A stretch of DNA of 41,785 nucleotides from CAZPBC01 sp964584775. Lineage in GTDB: Bacteria; Chlamydiota; Chlamydiia; Chlamydiales; SLFE01. Both the position numbers and the translations under genes were made by a program. A model generated the notes under the pieces. The model had not been told where the DNA came from. It saw only the letters and a program-made list of their open reading frames with translations, and ran no database searches. How positions within the stretch are numbered: position 1 is the stretch's first letter; every line of letters begins with the position of its first letter. Positions 7,569 through 15,358 of this stretch are shown here, in pieces. The stretch lies in the NCBI GenBank assembly GCA_964584775.1, contig CAZPBC010000014.1:1-41785 (forward strand), in the 5' to 3' direction.

Positions 7569-8649
7569 CTTTTCTTTTGCGACGTAGAAGACGAGGATCC
7601 ATGTCAATCTCTTCTTCCCTTTTAGCCGCAAGTTGCCCGCAGGCACCACTGATATCCTGACCACGACTGTAGCGGACAGGGGCGGGAATCGAGCGGTCCA
7701 CCAAGTATTTTTGAAACGCCTGGATCGACTCTGTTTCTGCAGAAGACATGGGATTTCCTGGAAAGTGGTTCATCGGAATCAGATTGACTTTTGCTTTCAT
7801 CCCATGGACAAACTTGACCAGCTGCTTAGCGTGTTGAATAGAGTCATTCTCCCCTTTGATCATCACGTACTCAAACGTGATTCCATAACGGTTGGGGCAG
7901 GGGTATTTGAGAAGTGCTTCTTTAAGGACGGCTAGAGGGTATTTTCGATTGACGGGCATCAAACGGCTACGCCTCTCATCATCCGCAGAGTGCAGAGAAA
8001 TGGCAAGACGGACAGGAACCTCCTGACCCAATCTCTCAATCTCTGGAACCAGACCCGAAGTCGAGACCGTCACGCGGTGCTTTGAGAGTCCAAACGCTTT
8101 AGGGTCGATCATGGTTAAACAAGCAGCTGCGACTTCTTCGTAATTGTCGAGCGGCTCTCCCATCCCCATGAAAACCACATTGCTCACCGTACGCTCCTCT
8201 CCCTTTTCCTTGAGCCTTTGGTTAGCCAGGACCAGTTGACTCAGAATTTCTCCACGTGAAAGATGGCGCTTGAGTCCGAGTTTTCCCGTTTGGCAGAAGG
8301 TGCAGCCCATGCGGCACCCCACCTGGCTGCTGATACAAAGCGTCACCCGGTTGGGTGAAGGCATCAGCACCAGTTCCGTCAAAAGACCATCATGAGTGAC
8401 AACGAGAAACTTCTCGCTGCCGTCGACACTATCAAGACGCGTGTCGACCCTAGGTAGATCCCATCGAAACTCTTCTTGAAGAGCCTCTCTTATCGGTTTA
8501 GAGAGATTCGTAAAATTTTTTGGTAACACCTGGTGGTGGGAGAAAAGCCACTGCCGTATCTGCTGAGCGATATAGGAAGAGGCACCACGCTTTTCAAGCC
8601 AAGCGAGCCAATCCTTTTCTTCCAAATCGAGAGCGTAGGGCAGTGTCAT
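7540..8649 (-). CDS. rlmN: dual-specificity RNA methyltransferase RlmN
   Basis: This 369-residue radical-SAM enzyme methylates C2 of adenosine 2503 in 23S rRNA and A37 in some tRNAs. The radical-SAM cluster motif C-R-M-G-C-T-F-C has Cys112, 116 and 119. 'VFMGMGEPLDNY' (about 159-170) is the SAM-binding GEP motif. Cys337 in 'GQDISGACGQL' is the resolving or methyl-carrying Cys region at the usual C-terminal place. The N-terminal accessory domain ('YIAQQIRQWLFSHHQVLPKNFTNLSKPIREAL') is intact. It is full length for the family and monocistronic by position, with its 3' end overlapping the convergent hypothetical gene by 29 bases. Confidence 0.97.
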   Translation of the reverse strand: MTLPYALDLEEKDWLAWLEKRGASSYIAQQIRQWLFSHHQVLPKNFTNLSKPIREALQEEFRWDLPRVDTRLDSVDGSEKFLVVTHDGLLTELVLMPSPNRVTLCISSQVGCRMGCTFCQTGKLGLKRHLSRGEILSQLVLANQRLKEKGEERTVSNVVFMGMGEPLDNYEEVAAACLTMIDPKAFGLSKHRVTVSTSGLVPEIERLGQEVPVRLAISLHSADDERRSRLMPVNRKYPLAVLKEALLKYPCPNRYGITFEYVMIKGENDSIQHAKQLVKFVHGMKAKVNLIPMNHFPGNPMSSAETESIQAFQKYLVDRSIPAPVRYSRGQDISGACGQLAAKREEEIDMDPRLLRRKRKATEMAAYVQ

Positions 8650-8725
8650 AGCAATTTTTTAGTGGTTTAAAATGAACATCATAACACAAAAAAGGGCGCA
8701 TTTCAAGACAGCACTATTTAAGTTG

Positions 8726-9259
8726 CTACTCTTGATCAATTCCCAGTACAGCCTTGGCTGCTTTCAGCTCCTCTTGGAGTCGACCATCTCCTTTTTTTGT
8801 GACTAAATCCGTACAGGCAGGGACGCGTGGTCCAAAGATTTCCTGTAATTGAAAGATATGCTTCGTATACATCGCATCTCGATTGCGTTTTTGCACTCCT
8901 ACAGTCCGACGCTCCTCTTTCTGGCGCTTTGTGGGTTCTATAGCACCTGATTTTGCATCACGAATATCTGCAGTAAGAGCAGTCATAAAAGCATGAATCA
9001 GTCCATCCTGACCTGATAACACCTCAACAGCCCATCGAGCATGGGCTTGAGCAGGATCCACTTTCCCTTTTTTACGCATCGTCATGCGCCCCAAAAGTGA
9101 GGTCGGACGCCTAGAACCCTCCATTTGATCTGGTGGTCTCATTCTTTTCATTTTTTTTTCACTTGCGAGCATGGGTAAATCACCAGAACTCCCACTCATC
9201 GCCAGCATGGCATCCCTTTTCATTCTTCTCGTTGTGGGTGAATCAGCTCCAGAAATCAT
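8726..9259 (-). CDS. hypothetical basic protein, possible secreted protein
   Basis: This is a 177-residue protein I do not recognise. The first 70 residues are polar, rich in Met, Arg, Lys, Ser and Pro and low in predicted structure ('MISGADSPTTRRMKRDAML...'). The rest looks helical ('AQAHARWAVEVLSGQDGLIHAFMTALTADIRDA'). There is no Sec signal or membrane segment. A strong GGAGG sits 5 bases before the ATG, so it is likely translated well. A disordered, Ser-rich N-terminus is compatible with a type III secretion signal, but that is inference from composition only. The upstream 200 bases (9260-9461) are strongly AT-rich and contain no gene that I can see. Confidence 0.65.
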   Translation of the reverse strand: MISGADSPTTRRMKRDAMLAMSGSSGDLPMLASEKKMKRMRPPDQMEGSRRPTSLLGRMTMRKKGKVDPAQAHARWAVEVLSGQDGLIHAFMTALTADIRDAKSGAIEPTKRQKEERRTVGVQKRNRDAMYTKHIFQLQEIFGPRVPACTDLVTKKGDGRLQEELKAAKAVLGIDQE

Positions 9260-9461
9260 CTAATCCTCCGTAAAAAAATAAAAAATTTGCATAAAAAATT
9301 AAAAAACAAAGTTTTTGTTGAAATAGGAAATATATAATAATCTACAAAGCACTAACTCTCAATCAACTTTTAATTGATATCTCGTGTCTTCTGACGATTC
9401 TCCTATCTTTTTATGTGGAATAAAGCATAAACTATGATGAATCAAAAACATAGGAATCCCA

Positions 9462-10802
9462 TTGGCATTTGAAAATCTCAATCTAAATCCGCAAGTTCTG
9501 AAAGCGCTTGCAAAAGCTGGCTACACTGAACCTACAAAAATCCAGAGCAAAGCGATCCCAAAAATTGCCAAGGGGTTTGATATCCGCGCCTCAGCTCAAA
9601 CCGGCAGCGGAAAAACAGCCGCTTTTCTTCTCCCTGCACTCAATCGCCTAGCCGCACCCTCAAAAGTGCAAGGCCACGGACCCCGTTTGCTCGTCCTCGT
9701 CCCCACACGAGAGCTGGGAATGCAGATTGCCACACAAGCGGAAAAATATAGCCGTTACCTGAACCGGGTCAAAACCGTTTGTATCGGAGGCGGCGTACCC
9801 TACCGCATCCAGATGAAAAAACTGTCGAAGCCCTACGAAATTCTCATTGCGACGCCAGGACGCCTCATTGACTACATTCAGCGTGGTAAAATGAATTTTA
9901 GCCGCCTAGAGATGCTTGTTCTCGACGAAGCAGACAGGATGCTCGACATGGGCTTTCTTCAGCCCGTCAAACAGATTGTCTCCAAAACCCCCTCTTCAAG
10001 GCAGACACTCCTCTTTTCAGCGACCCTTCAGGGCCCCGTTCTAGAGCTCTCTGAGCAACTGTTGCAGAAACCGATGGATATCGTCGTCCACTCTGAGCAG
10101 GTCAAACACGATCACATTGAACAAAAGCTCTACTTTGCTGACAACCTCTCCCACAAAAACCGCCTTCTCGACCACCTTCTGAGTGAGGAGGGAGTCGAAA
10201 ACACGATCATATTCACCGCGACAAAACGCCATGCGAACCAGCTGGCAAGAGACTTGAAGGCCGAAGGCCACAAAACGGCTGCACTGCATGGAGACTTAAG
10301 CCAAAACCAGCGGACGAGGACCATCCATCAATTTAGAGAAGGAAAGTTCAATATCCTTGTCGCAACCGACGTGGCTGCCCGTGGAATTGATGTCCCCTCG
10401 ATCACGCATGTGATCAACTTCGACCTCCCCCACAACACCGAAGATTACGTCCACCGGATTGGCCGTACAGGCCGCGCAGGAGCAAGTGGAGTTGCCATCT
10501 CTCTAGCAGCAGGAAGTGACGCCTTTCTTCTCAAAAAGATCGAGAAGTACACCCAACAGAAAGTGGAAGTCTGCGAAATTGAGGGCCTAGAGCCAAAAAC
10601 AAAACCCGACTTCAATACCGCGCCGAAACGAGGACGCAAAAGCTCTCGCGGAAAGTTCCGGCCCAAATCAAAGTTTGGAAAGCATTCCTCTCCCAAAAAG
10701 CCCGGAAAAGGCCGTTTTAATTCAAAATCCAAGCCAGGTTTTGCAAAGGGAAAATTCCAAAAGCGCCGCACTCAAAAAGCCCGAGCTTCAGCAAAAAGCT
10801 AA
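9462..10802 (+). CDS. DEAD-box RNA helicase, RhlE-like
   Basis: This 446-residue ATP-dependent RNA helicase acts in RNA unwinding, ribosome assembly or mRNA decay. In order: Q-motif ('FENLNLNPQVLKAL...PTKIQSKAIP'), Walker A A-Q-T-G-S-G-K-T (45-52), 'PTREL', D-E-A-D (155-158), S-A-T (186-188), then domain 2 with 'ATDVAARGIDVPSITHVINFDLP' and 'YVHRIGRTGRAG'. The last 60 residues are a Lys/Arg/Ser/Gly-rich tail that probably binds RNA, as in RhlE and SrmB. The start is TTG 9462: it gives the family N-terminus M-A-F-E-N-L, has AGGA 6 bases upstream, and no in-frame ATG is available. The gene appears monocistronic. Confidence 0.95.
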   Translation: MAFENLNLNPQVLKALAKAGYTEPTKIQSKAIPKIAKGFDIRASAQTGSGKTAAFLLPALNRLAAPSKVQGHGPRLLVLVPTRELGMQIATQAEKYSRYLNRVKTVCIGGGVPYRIQMKKLSKPYEILIATPGRLIDYIQRGKMNFSRLEMLVLDEADRMLDMGFLQPVKQIVSKTPSSRQTLLFSATLQGPVLELSEQLLQKPMDIVVHSEQVKHDHIEQKLYFADNLSHKNRLLDHLLSEEGVENTIIFTATKRHANQLARDLKAEGHKTAALHGDLSQNQRTRTIHQFREGKFNILVATDVAARGIDVPSITHVINFDLPHNTEDYVHRIGRTGRAGASGVAISLAAGSDAFLLKKIEKYTQQKVEVCEIEGLEPKTKPDFNTAPKRGRKSSRGKFRPKSKFGKHSSPKKPGKGRFNSKSKPGFAKGKFQKRRTQKARASAKS

Positions 10803-10810
10803 CCTGATTT

Positions 10811-10832
10811 GAGGTCCGTGTTCACGGACCTC
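10811..10832. terminator. 10-bp perfect hairpin between convergent genes
   Basis: GAGGTCCGTG (10811-10820) pairs fully with CACGGACCTC (10823-10832) in the 44 bases between the helicase stop and the convergent membrane-protein stop. There is no U-tract on either side, so it may act as an mRNA 3'-end stabiliser or a weak terminator. Confidence 0.55.
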
Positions 10833-10846
10833 CATAACGTCTCGGA

Positions 10847-11185
10847 TTAGTAGTAGAGGACGGAGCTAAGAAATCCGTTTAAGATCGCAAAAACGAGAGC
10901 GAAAGCGAGCGCCCACCAGAATCCTGCAACCAAAAATCCTGGTACAATTGCGCTTGTCAACATCACCATGAGTGCCATGATCACAAAGGTAAAGAGCCCC
11001 AACGTCAAAATGTTGATGGGCAGCGTCAAGAGAAGGATGATGGGACGGACAAAGGTGTTTATGAATCCAAGTACCACAGCAATCACAAGCGCTGTCAAGA
11101 AGCTGTCAATTTTGATTCCAGGAAGGATATATCCTGTCACAAAGACAGCGATCGTGCTAATCAATAGATAAAGAACCATCGGCAT
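10847..11185 (-). CDS. phage holin family 4 / YvlD-like membrane protein
   Basis: This 112-residue integral membrane protein has four hydrophobic helices covering almost its whole length (VLYLLISTIAVFVTGYILPG; SFLTALVIAVVLGFINTFVRP; a LTLPINILTLGLFTFVIMALMVML stretch; FWWALAFALVFAIL). The sequence 'VLGFINTFVRPIILLLTLPINILTLGLFTFVIN' is the signature of the YvlD / holin-superfamily-IV group, found widely in non-phage contexts and of unknown function. ATG 11185 is preferred over the longer frame from 11209, because AAGGAG lies 7 bases before it. There are no phage genes nearby, so lysis is not implied. Confidence 0.88.
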   Translation of the reverse strand: MPMVLYLLISTIAVFVTGYILPGIKIDSFLTALVIAVVLGFINTFVRPIILLLTLPINILTLGLFTFVIMALMVMLTSAIVPGFLVAGFWWALAFALVFAILNGFLSSVLYY

Positions 11186-11246
11186 AAAAAATCTCCTTTT
11201 TTCGACCATTATACCTCTCTATTAGAAAAAAAACAAAAGATGCTGT

Positions 11247-11759
11247 ATGGGTAAGGGAATGAAGATTGTATGGATTGCTCTACTATCCACCCTTCTTGTC
11301 AGCTGTTCCACCAGCGAGGAGAAACAGATGTTTGAAAAAGAGTATGGAGCCGAGCCCTATACGGGAGAAAAAGTCGTTCTCACCCCCGAGGAATGGAAAG
11401 AGCGCCTCTCTCCTCAAGCCTTCTTTGTCCTGCGTGAACACGGGACCGAGCCAGCCAACACAGAACCCTATTTTGAATCCAAAGAACCGGGCGTGTATCT
11501 CTGTGCTGGATGTCAACTTCCCCTCTTTAGTTCAGAGGATAAATTTGATTCAGGAACCGGCTGGCCCAGTTTCACCAAACCGATCAACCCCTCCCATGTA
11601 GGCTACTCCATCGACAGAAAACTCTTCACTGAGCGTGTCGAGGTCCACTGCAACCGCTGCGACGGGCATCTCGGGCATGTATTCAATGATGGCCCGAGAC
11701 CGACAGGGCACCGCTACTGCATCAATTCCGTCGCTCTTCAGTTTGAGCCTTTGAGATAG
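11247..11759 (+). CDS. msrB: peptide-methionine (R)-S-oxide reductase MsrB, lipoprotein form
   Basis: This 170-residue protein reduces the R epimer of methionine sulfoxide in proteins. Zinc ligands are Cys86 and Cys89 (CAGC) and Cys135 and Cys138 (CNRC). The catalytic Cys158 is in 'GHRYCINSVAL', and the resolving-side block 'GTGWPSF' is present. Unlike the usual cytosolic enzyme it starts with a signal and lipobox L-L-V-S-C (Cys20), so it should be anchored on the periplasmic side or outer membrane, where it would repair envelope proteins. ATG 11259 is an alternative start. The last 22 bases overlap the convergent methyltransferase. Confidence 0.95.
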   Translation: MGKGMKIVWIALLSTLLVSCSTSEEKQMFEKEYGAEPYTGEKVVLTPEEWKERLSPQAFFVLREHGTEPANTEPYFESKEPGVYLCAGCQLPLFSSEDKFDSGTGWPSFTKPINPSHVGYSIDRKLFTERVEVHCNRCDGHLGHVFNDGPRPTGHRYCINSVALQFEPLR

Positions 11760-12289
11760 ACGTAGACTTTCGTTCGATAAAGGTCGTCCACCTTAATGAC
11801 CTGAACGGGCTCCCAGCCAGGAATGGCAAAAGTATTGCTGACGATCACGGTCCCAGGAGGGAGTTCTTTCTCAAACTTCCCCTTCAGTCGCTCCATAGCT
11901 CCAGGATAGAGGTAGCAGACGACCACTTTGGCGTCTGTTAAGGGAGTGCGGAAAAAGTCTTCCCAGTAGAGGTGAAAGTTGGGGTAGGGATAGAGGCGGG
12001 CACGGAAATAGGCAAAAAGCCAAGGAAGAGGAGAGACCTCATAAGCGTGGATCTCCGCCTCAGGATGGTAAGCAGCCAAGCGAAAAGCGAGTGTTCCCCA
12101 GCCGCAGCCCAGCTCATAGATCTTCCCTTCTATTTTGGTCGGCAGCGCCTGCTCAACAACCCTCTTGACTTTAGACGAGGAGGGCATCGGTGAAATCTTG
12201 AAACGCAGCGTGTAGTAAACGAGGCTCAGTGCTCCGATAAAGAGCAGAACCACGAGCACCACCATTAACGCTCCAAACAGCCAATTCAA
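11738..12289 (-). CDS. class I SAM methyltransferase with N-terminal membrane helix
   Basis: This protein of about 183 residues has one N-terminal transmembrane helix (MVVLVVLLFIGALSLVYYTL) and then a Rossmann methyltransferase core. Motif I is 'IYELGCGWGTLAFRLAAYHPEAEIHAYEVSPLP', with the acidic residue of motif II in AYE; 'DAKVVVCYLYPGAMERL' is the strand-4 region. The nearest type is the small 'FkbM/SAM-dependent' group that modifies lipids or proteins at the membrane; the substrate is unknown. A TTG at 12289 overlaps the upstream stop as TTGA with GGAGG 7 bases before it, so I prefer it to the ATG at 12319. It is coupled to the SMI1-like gene. Confidence 0.78.
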   Translation of the reverse strand: MNWLFGALMVVLVVLLFIGALSLVYYTLRFKISPMPSSSKVKRVVEQALPTKIEGKIYELGCGWGTLAFRLAAYHPEAEIHAYEVSPLPWLFAYFRARLYPYPNFHLYWEDFFRTPLTDAKVVVCYLYPGAMERLKGKFEKELPPGTVIVSNTFAIPGWEPVQVIKVDDLYRTKVYVYLKGSN

Positions 12290-13092
12290 ACCACAGCCTC
12301 CAAGTAAAAAAAGAGCCAATCCATGAAAGTGGGGAATGCCATCTCCTCGACAGCGAGGACTTTATCGACCGGGTCTGAGATCTTGTGCTCATTCCCAGAG
12401 TAATAGACATTTCCCATCTCATTTTCTGGATACCAGTCTTTCCAAAAACATTGAAAATAGGGCATTCCAAAAGACTCATAAAAAGGAATTAGGGAGTGAG
12501 GATTGACGCTGGTCCCCTTTGTTGTCAACACCCCAGGCTCACGGTTGATGAGTGTTTGGAAGTGATCGTTCACTCTTTGCAGATGAAAAGTGGGAATCAC
12601 GCCGGAGTCAGAGGCCTTTGAAAACCCATCATGAATGTGAAGAAAGGCGCGGTAATCAGGAGGAAAGAGCGTTCCAGGGAAAAGCGCATCTAAAGTCGAT
12701 TCGATATCCGAATTCGCCCCCACTCGACCGTGAAAGAAACCCATTTCGTCTTTCAGGACATAGATCATGTGCGGCGTGTAAACCTTTTCATGCTCACCTC
12801 GACCAAGAAGAACTCCTATTTCTACGACACTGTCAAAGAAACGGGTCACTTTCTCAACCGCCTCAAGATGAAAAGGAAGAGACGCGATCCAGAAATCACG
12901 AGTGAACTCCACACGGTCCTCTTGGGGAAGGTGCGAGAGCTCCAACCACCCCTTTGGAAGATGGGGACACTCCTTTTTTAACTGGTCAAACTCGCCATCC
13001 ATCTCCTCACCTAAGACGAGAACATCAAAGGCTGGTGCCTCCATTTGTTCACCGGAGACCTGGGAAAAGAGCTTCTCAATATATCGTTGCAT
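12286..13092 (-). CDS. SMI1/KNR4 (SUKH)-like protein
   Basis: This 268-residue soluble protein carries, near residues 130-160, 'ESTLDALFPGTLFPPDYRAFLHIHDGFSKASDSGVIPT'. That matches the SMI1/KNR4 pattern of a helix, a 'LP.dy..FL...nG' block and a Thr/Phe-rich strand. The C-terminal 'FPTFMDWLFFYLE' also fits SUKH domains. The N-terminal 100 residues are not recognised. SUKH proteins are often immunity proteins or regulators, but single copies like this one, next to a methyltransferase and comEC and with no toxin gene, give no evidence for a toxin system. It is upstream of and overlaps the methyltransferase, and is divergent from comEC across a 34-base gap. Confidence 0.6.
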   Translation of the reverse strand: MQRYIEKLFSQVSGEQMEAPAFDVLVLGEEMDGEFDQLKKECPHLPKGWLELSHLPQEDRVEFTRDFWIASLPFHLEAVEKVTRFFDSVVEIGVLLGRGEHEKVYTPHMIYVLKDEMGFFHGRVGANSDIESTLDALFPGTLFPPDYRAFLHIHDGFSKASDSGVIPTFHLQRVNDHFQTLINREPGVLTTKGTSVNPHSLIPFYESFGMPYFQCFWKDWYPENEMGNVYYSGNEHKISDPVDKVLAVEEMAFPTFMDWLFFYLEAVV

Positions 13093-13126
13093 CGTATAGA
13101 TTTTAATAGCATTTTTTAGGTGTTAA

Positions 13127-14650
13127 TTGACAGCTTTTCTCCTCTCGGACTTTTTAAAGAAAAATCCCGCCTTTCTCTATGCACTCTGGTGCTTTGCTGG
13201 GGTGTTTGGAGCCTTCGGTGAGTGGTTTGCCCTACTTTTCATTGCAGTCACGTGCTCACTCCTTTGGATTTTGACCCCTGAAAGACGACCTCAAGTCCTT
13301 GTTGCACTGATACTTTCACTCTCTATCACCCTCTTCACCTTCACGACGATACAGCTGCCAAAGAGAGGCCGGAGTGAAGGGGTCGCCTCCGTCAAAATCG
13401 ACCGTGTCGACGAGGTCAAAAGGCGGGTCTATGGACGCCTCCTGACATTCACCTCTTATGAGGGAAGTCTGCTCGCCAAAAACATCCCCTTCAGCAGCAG
13501 ATTCAAATCTCAAGACCCTCTCCCTGGCAGCGACCGGAGATGGTTTGTAGATGGAGAGTTAATCGAATCGGATCGATCCAATACCCAACTCAAGGCCGAT
13601 CGACGCGACTGGGTCCCTAAGGAGCGGCTCTGGACGCTCGAGCCCTTAAGAAAATCGCTCAAAAGACGACTTCAAAGATGGATCACCGACCACTCGAGGA
13701 GCGAACGCGCTGCCTCTTTCCTTTATGCGCTGGTGACAGGAGAACTCAGTGACCCTGTCATCCGCCGTCACTTGAGCCACTTGAACCTCCAGCATCTGGT
13801 TGCGATCTCAGGGTTCCATTTTACGCTTCTCTTTTGTCTACTGGCGCTCACTTGCCGTCTCTTCTTCTCGACGGCTGTGACCACTTCATTAGTCTTGGCC
13901 CTCCTCTCCTTCTACACCCTTCTCGTCGGCGGCTCCCCCTCCATTCTTCGTGCCTTCGTGATGATCGGAGTCGTTCTCGTCGCCGGACTACGGTTTAGAC
14001 GAAGTTTTAGCGTCAATAGTCTCGGAATCAGTGCACTCCTGCTTCTTTTTTATGATCCCCTTGTTGCAAGAGAGATCGGCTTCCAGTTCAGTTTCTTAGT
14101 CACTCTTTCTCTCCTTCTTTTCCAACCTATCAGCGAACGATGGATCTCTCAGCATCTGAAAAGACGTTCCCTTAAAGAGATCCAAGCTTTGACCTTTTTC
14201 GATCAACATCTCTACCTTCTCGTTCACTACCTTCGCGGCGTCCTCTCTCTTCAAATCTCCGCATGGATCGTCGCTCTCCCGCTACAACTCTACACATTTG
14301 GTGCTTTCTCCGTCTGGAGCCTCTTTTTCTCCACTTTTTTTCCACTTTGTACGGCGGGGATTGTGCTTTTACTCTTCCTCGCTCTTTTTCTTTCCTGGTC
14401 TTCCGTCGGTGGGACGCTCCTCTCGCTCACCAGTTTTTTCGCCGACCGACTCCTCGTCAGCTCGCAGTGTATTCCCCCCTCCCTTGATTTTGTCCTTCGC
14501 TGGCAGCCCCCTGCCCTTCTCCTCCTCTGCTATTTTACAGGTCTTCTCTTCTTTACCCTTGCTGCGCAAAAGAAAAAAAGTTTAGACTCTAGCCATGACA
14601 AAGCGCCTTTTGACCTTCTTTCTCCTTCTCCCCTTTCTATTGATCGGTGA
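13127..14650 (+). CDS. comEC: ComEC/Rec2 family DNA-uptake channel, short form
   Basis: This 507-residue polytopic membrane protein has N-terminal helices, an OB-like soluble section (about 70-170) and then the Competence domain. The conserved 'HLVAISGFHFTLLF' (family: HLLAISGLH) falls near residue 224, followed by 'GGSPSILRAFVM' and 'DPLVAREIGFQFSFLVTLSLLL'. These define the inner-membrane channel that imports single-stranded DNA. The C-terminal metallo-beta-lactamase nuclease domain of full-length ComEC is absent, as I recall for other Chlamydiae. The start is TTG 13127 with AGG just upstream; no in-frame ATG precedes. The 3' end overlaps the next gene by 56 bases. Confidence 0.9.
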   Translation: MTAFLLSDFLKKNPAFLYALWCFAGVFGAFGEWFALLFIAVTCSLLWILTPERRPQVLVALILSLSITLFTFTTIQLPKRGRSEGVASVKIDRVDEVKRRVYGRLLTFTSYEGSLLAKNIPFSSRFKSQDPLPGSDRRWFVDGELIESDRSNTQLKADRRDWVPKERLWTLEPLRKSLKRRLQRWITDHSRSERAASFLYALVTGELSDPVIRRHLSHLNLQHLVAISGFHFTLLFCLLALTCRLFFSTAVTTSLVLALLSFYTLLVGGSPSILRAFVMIGVVLVAGLRFRRSFSVNSLGISALLLLFYDPLVAREIGFQFSFLVTLSLLLFQPISERWISQHLKRRSLKEIQALTFFDQHLYLLVHYLRGVLSLQISAWIVALPLQLYTFGAFSVWSLFFSTFFPLCTAGIVLLLFLALFLSWSSVGGTLLSLTSFFADRLLVSSQCIPPSLDFVLRWQPPALLLLCYFTGLLFFTLAAQKKKSLDSSHDKAPFDLLSPSPLSIDR

Positions 14651-14969
14651 GGTCTATGAGAGTCGCCTAGAACGCGAAGCTGCACGAGGCAAATCGCTGC
14701 AGTTTGAAGGGGTCAATACCACTGGATCCGAACTGATCATCCACGTCTACAACCCCAATCGAGAGTTGATTGACACACTCCACCTTCCACCACATGGAAA
14801 AGCGGAAACAAAAACCCTTGAGCGGCCTGCCAGAGGCTCCTACTCCTTCATTTCCGAAGGAGCAGCCCATTCACGACCCGGTTACATTCAAATCTTTGTA
14901 AACGGAAAAACCTTAGGAACAGTGCACCTTATTGGTGTTCCTCCTTCTGCAAGCTACAATTTTTATTAA
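14595..14969 (+). CDS. small exported protein, paralog of following pseudogene
   Basis: This 124-residue protein has a signal peptide (RLLTFFLLLPFLLIGEV) and a beta-rich mature domain: 'LQFEGVNTTGSELIIHVYNPNRELIDTLHLPPHGKAETKTLERPARGSYSF', then 'GYIQIFVNGKTLGTVHLIGVPPSASYNFY'. The sandwich-like alternation suggests a small periplasmic or surface domain; I do not recognise the family. It starts inside the end of comEC with no clear ribosome-binding site, so translation is probably coupled. Its stop overlaps the ATG of the next frame (TAATG). The C-terminal 28 residues are duplicated, in another frame, in the downstream gene. Confidence 0.7.
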   Translation: MTKRLLTFFLLLPFLLIGEVYESRLEREAARGKSLQFEGVNTTGSELIIHVYNPNRELIDTLHLPPHGKAETKTLERPARGSYSFISEGAAHSRPGYIQIFVNGKTLGTVHLIGVPPSASYNFY

Positions 14970-15227
14970 TGCATCGAATCCTCCTCCTACTGGCTCTCTT
15001 GACCACCACACTTCATGGTGAAGAGGTAGTCCAAGAAGACTCTCGACAGGCCTACCTTGAATGGTTTCAGAAGTTTAAAATCCCTCTTCTGATGGGAGCT
15101 GCTGCCGGAGGAGCTGCAGTGAGCGCAGTCCGCTCACTCTGGATACGTTCAAATATTTGTTAACAACCAACTCGTGGATACCAGCTACCTCTTTGGGATT
15201 CCCGGTATGGGATTTTGGACCTATTGA
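14969..15227 (+). pseudogene. frameshifted paralog of the small exported protein
   Basis: The frame from ATG 14969 gives a signal peptide (HRILLLLALLTTTLHGEE), a soluble stretch and a Gly/Ala helix (LMGAAAGGAAVSAVRS), then stops at 15163. In the next frame over, from about 15123, the sequence reads 'SAHSGYVQIFVNNQLVDTSYLFGIPGMGFWTY' and stops at 15227. This clearly matches 'AAHSRPGYIQIFVNGKTLGTVHLIGVPPSASYNFY' of the preceding gene. A +1 shift between about 15105 and 15135 therefore separates two halves of a former gene, and the beta-rich middle of the intact paralog is missing. A sequencing error remains possible. Confidence 0.7.
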
Positions 15228-15270
15228 CTAGAAAGCAATAGAATGGATATCCTTTATTCTCAGAACAATG

Positions 15271-15347
15271 GCGATCGTAGCTCAGGTGGTTAGAGCGCTG
15301 GATTGTGGTTCCAGAGGCCGAGGGTTCGAGTCCCTTCGGTCGCCCCA
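15271..15347 (+). tRNA. tRNA-His (GTG)
   Basis: It folds as a full cloverleaf: acceptor GCGATCG with CGGTCGC (one T-G pair), D-arm GCTCAGGTGGTTAGAGC, anticodon stem CTGGA/TCCAG around loop TTGTGGT with anticodon GTG at 15305-15307, and T-arm GAGGG-TTCGAGT-CCCTT. G at 15270 could be the G-1 that pairs with C73 in tRNA-His. CCA is encoded (15345-15347). The uppP start codon follows 11 bases later, so the two are probably cotranscribed. Confidence 0.97.
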
Positions 15348-15358
15348 TTTTTTTCAAC

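Noticed and set aside
10847..11185. Phage origin suggested by the holin-like protein.
   Set aside because: The YvlD group is common on chromosomes and no other phage gene is present.
12286..13092. Toxin-immunity locus based on the SMI1/KNR4-like domain.
   Set aside because: Only a single SUKH-like gene is present, without polymorphic toxin, repeats or further immunity genes.
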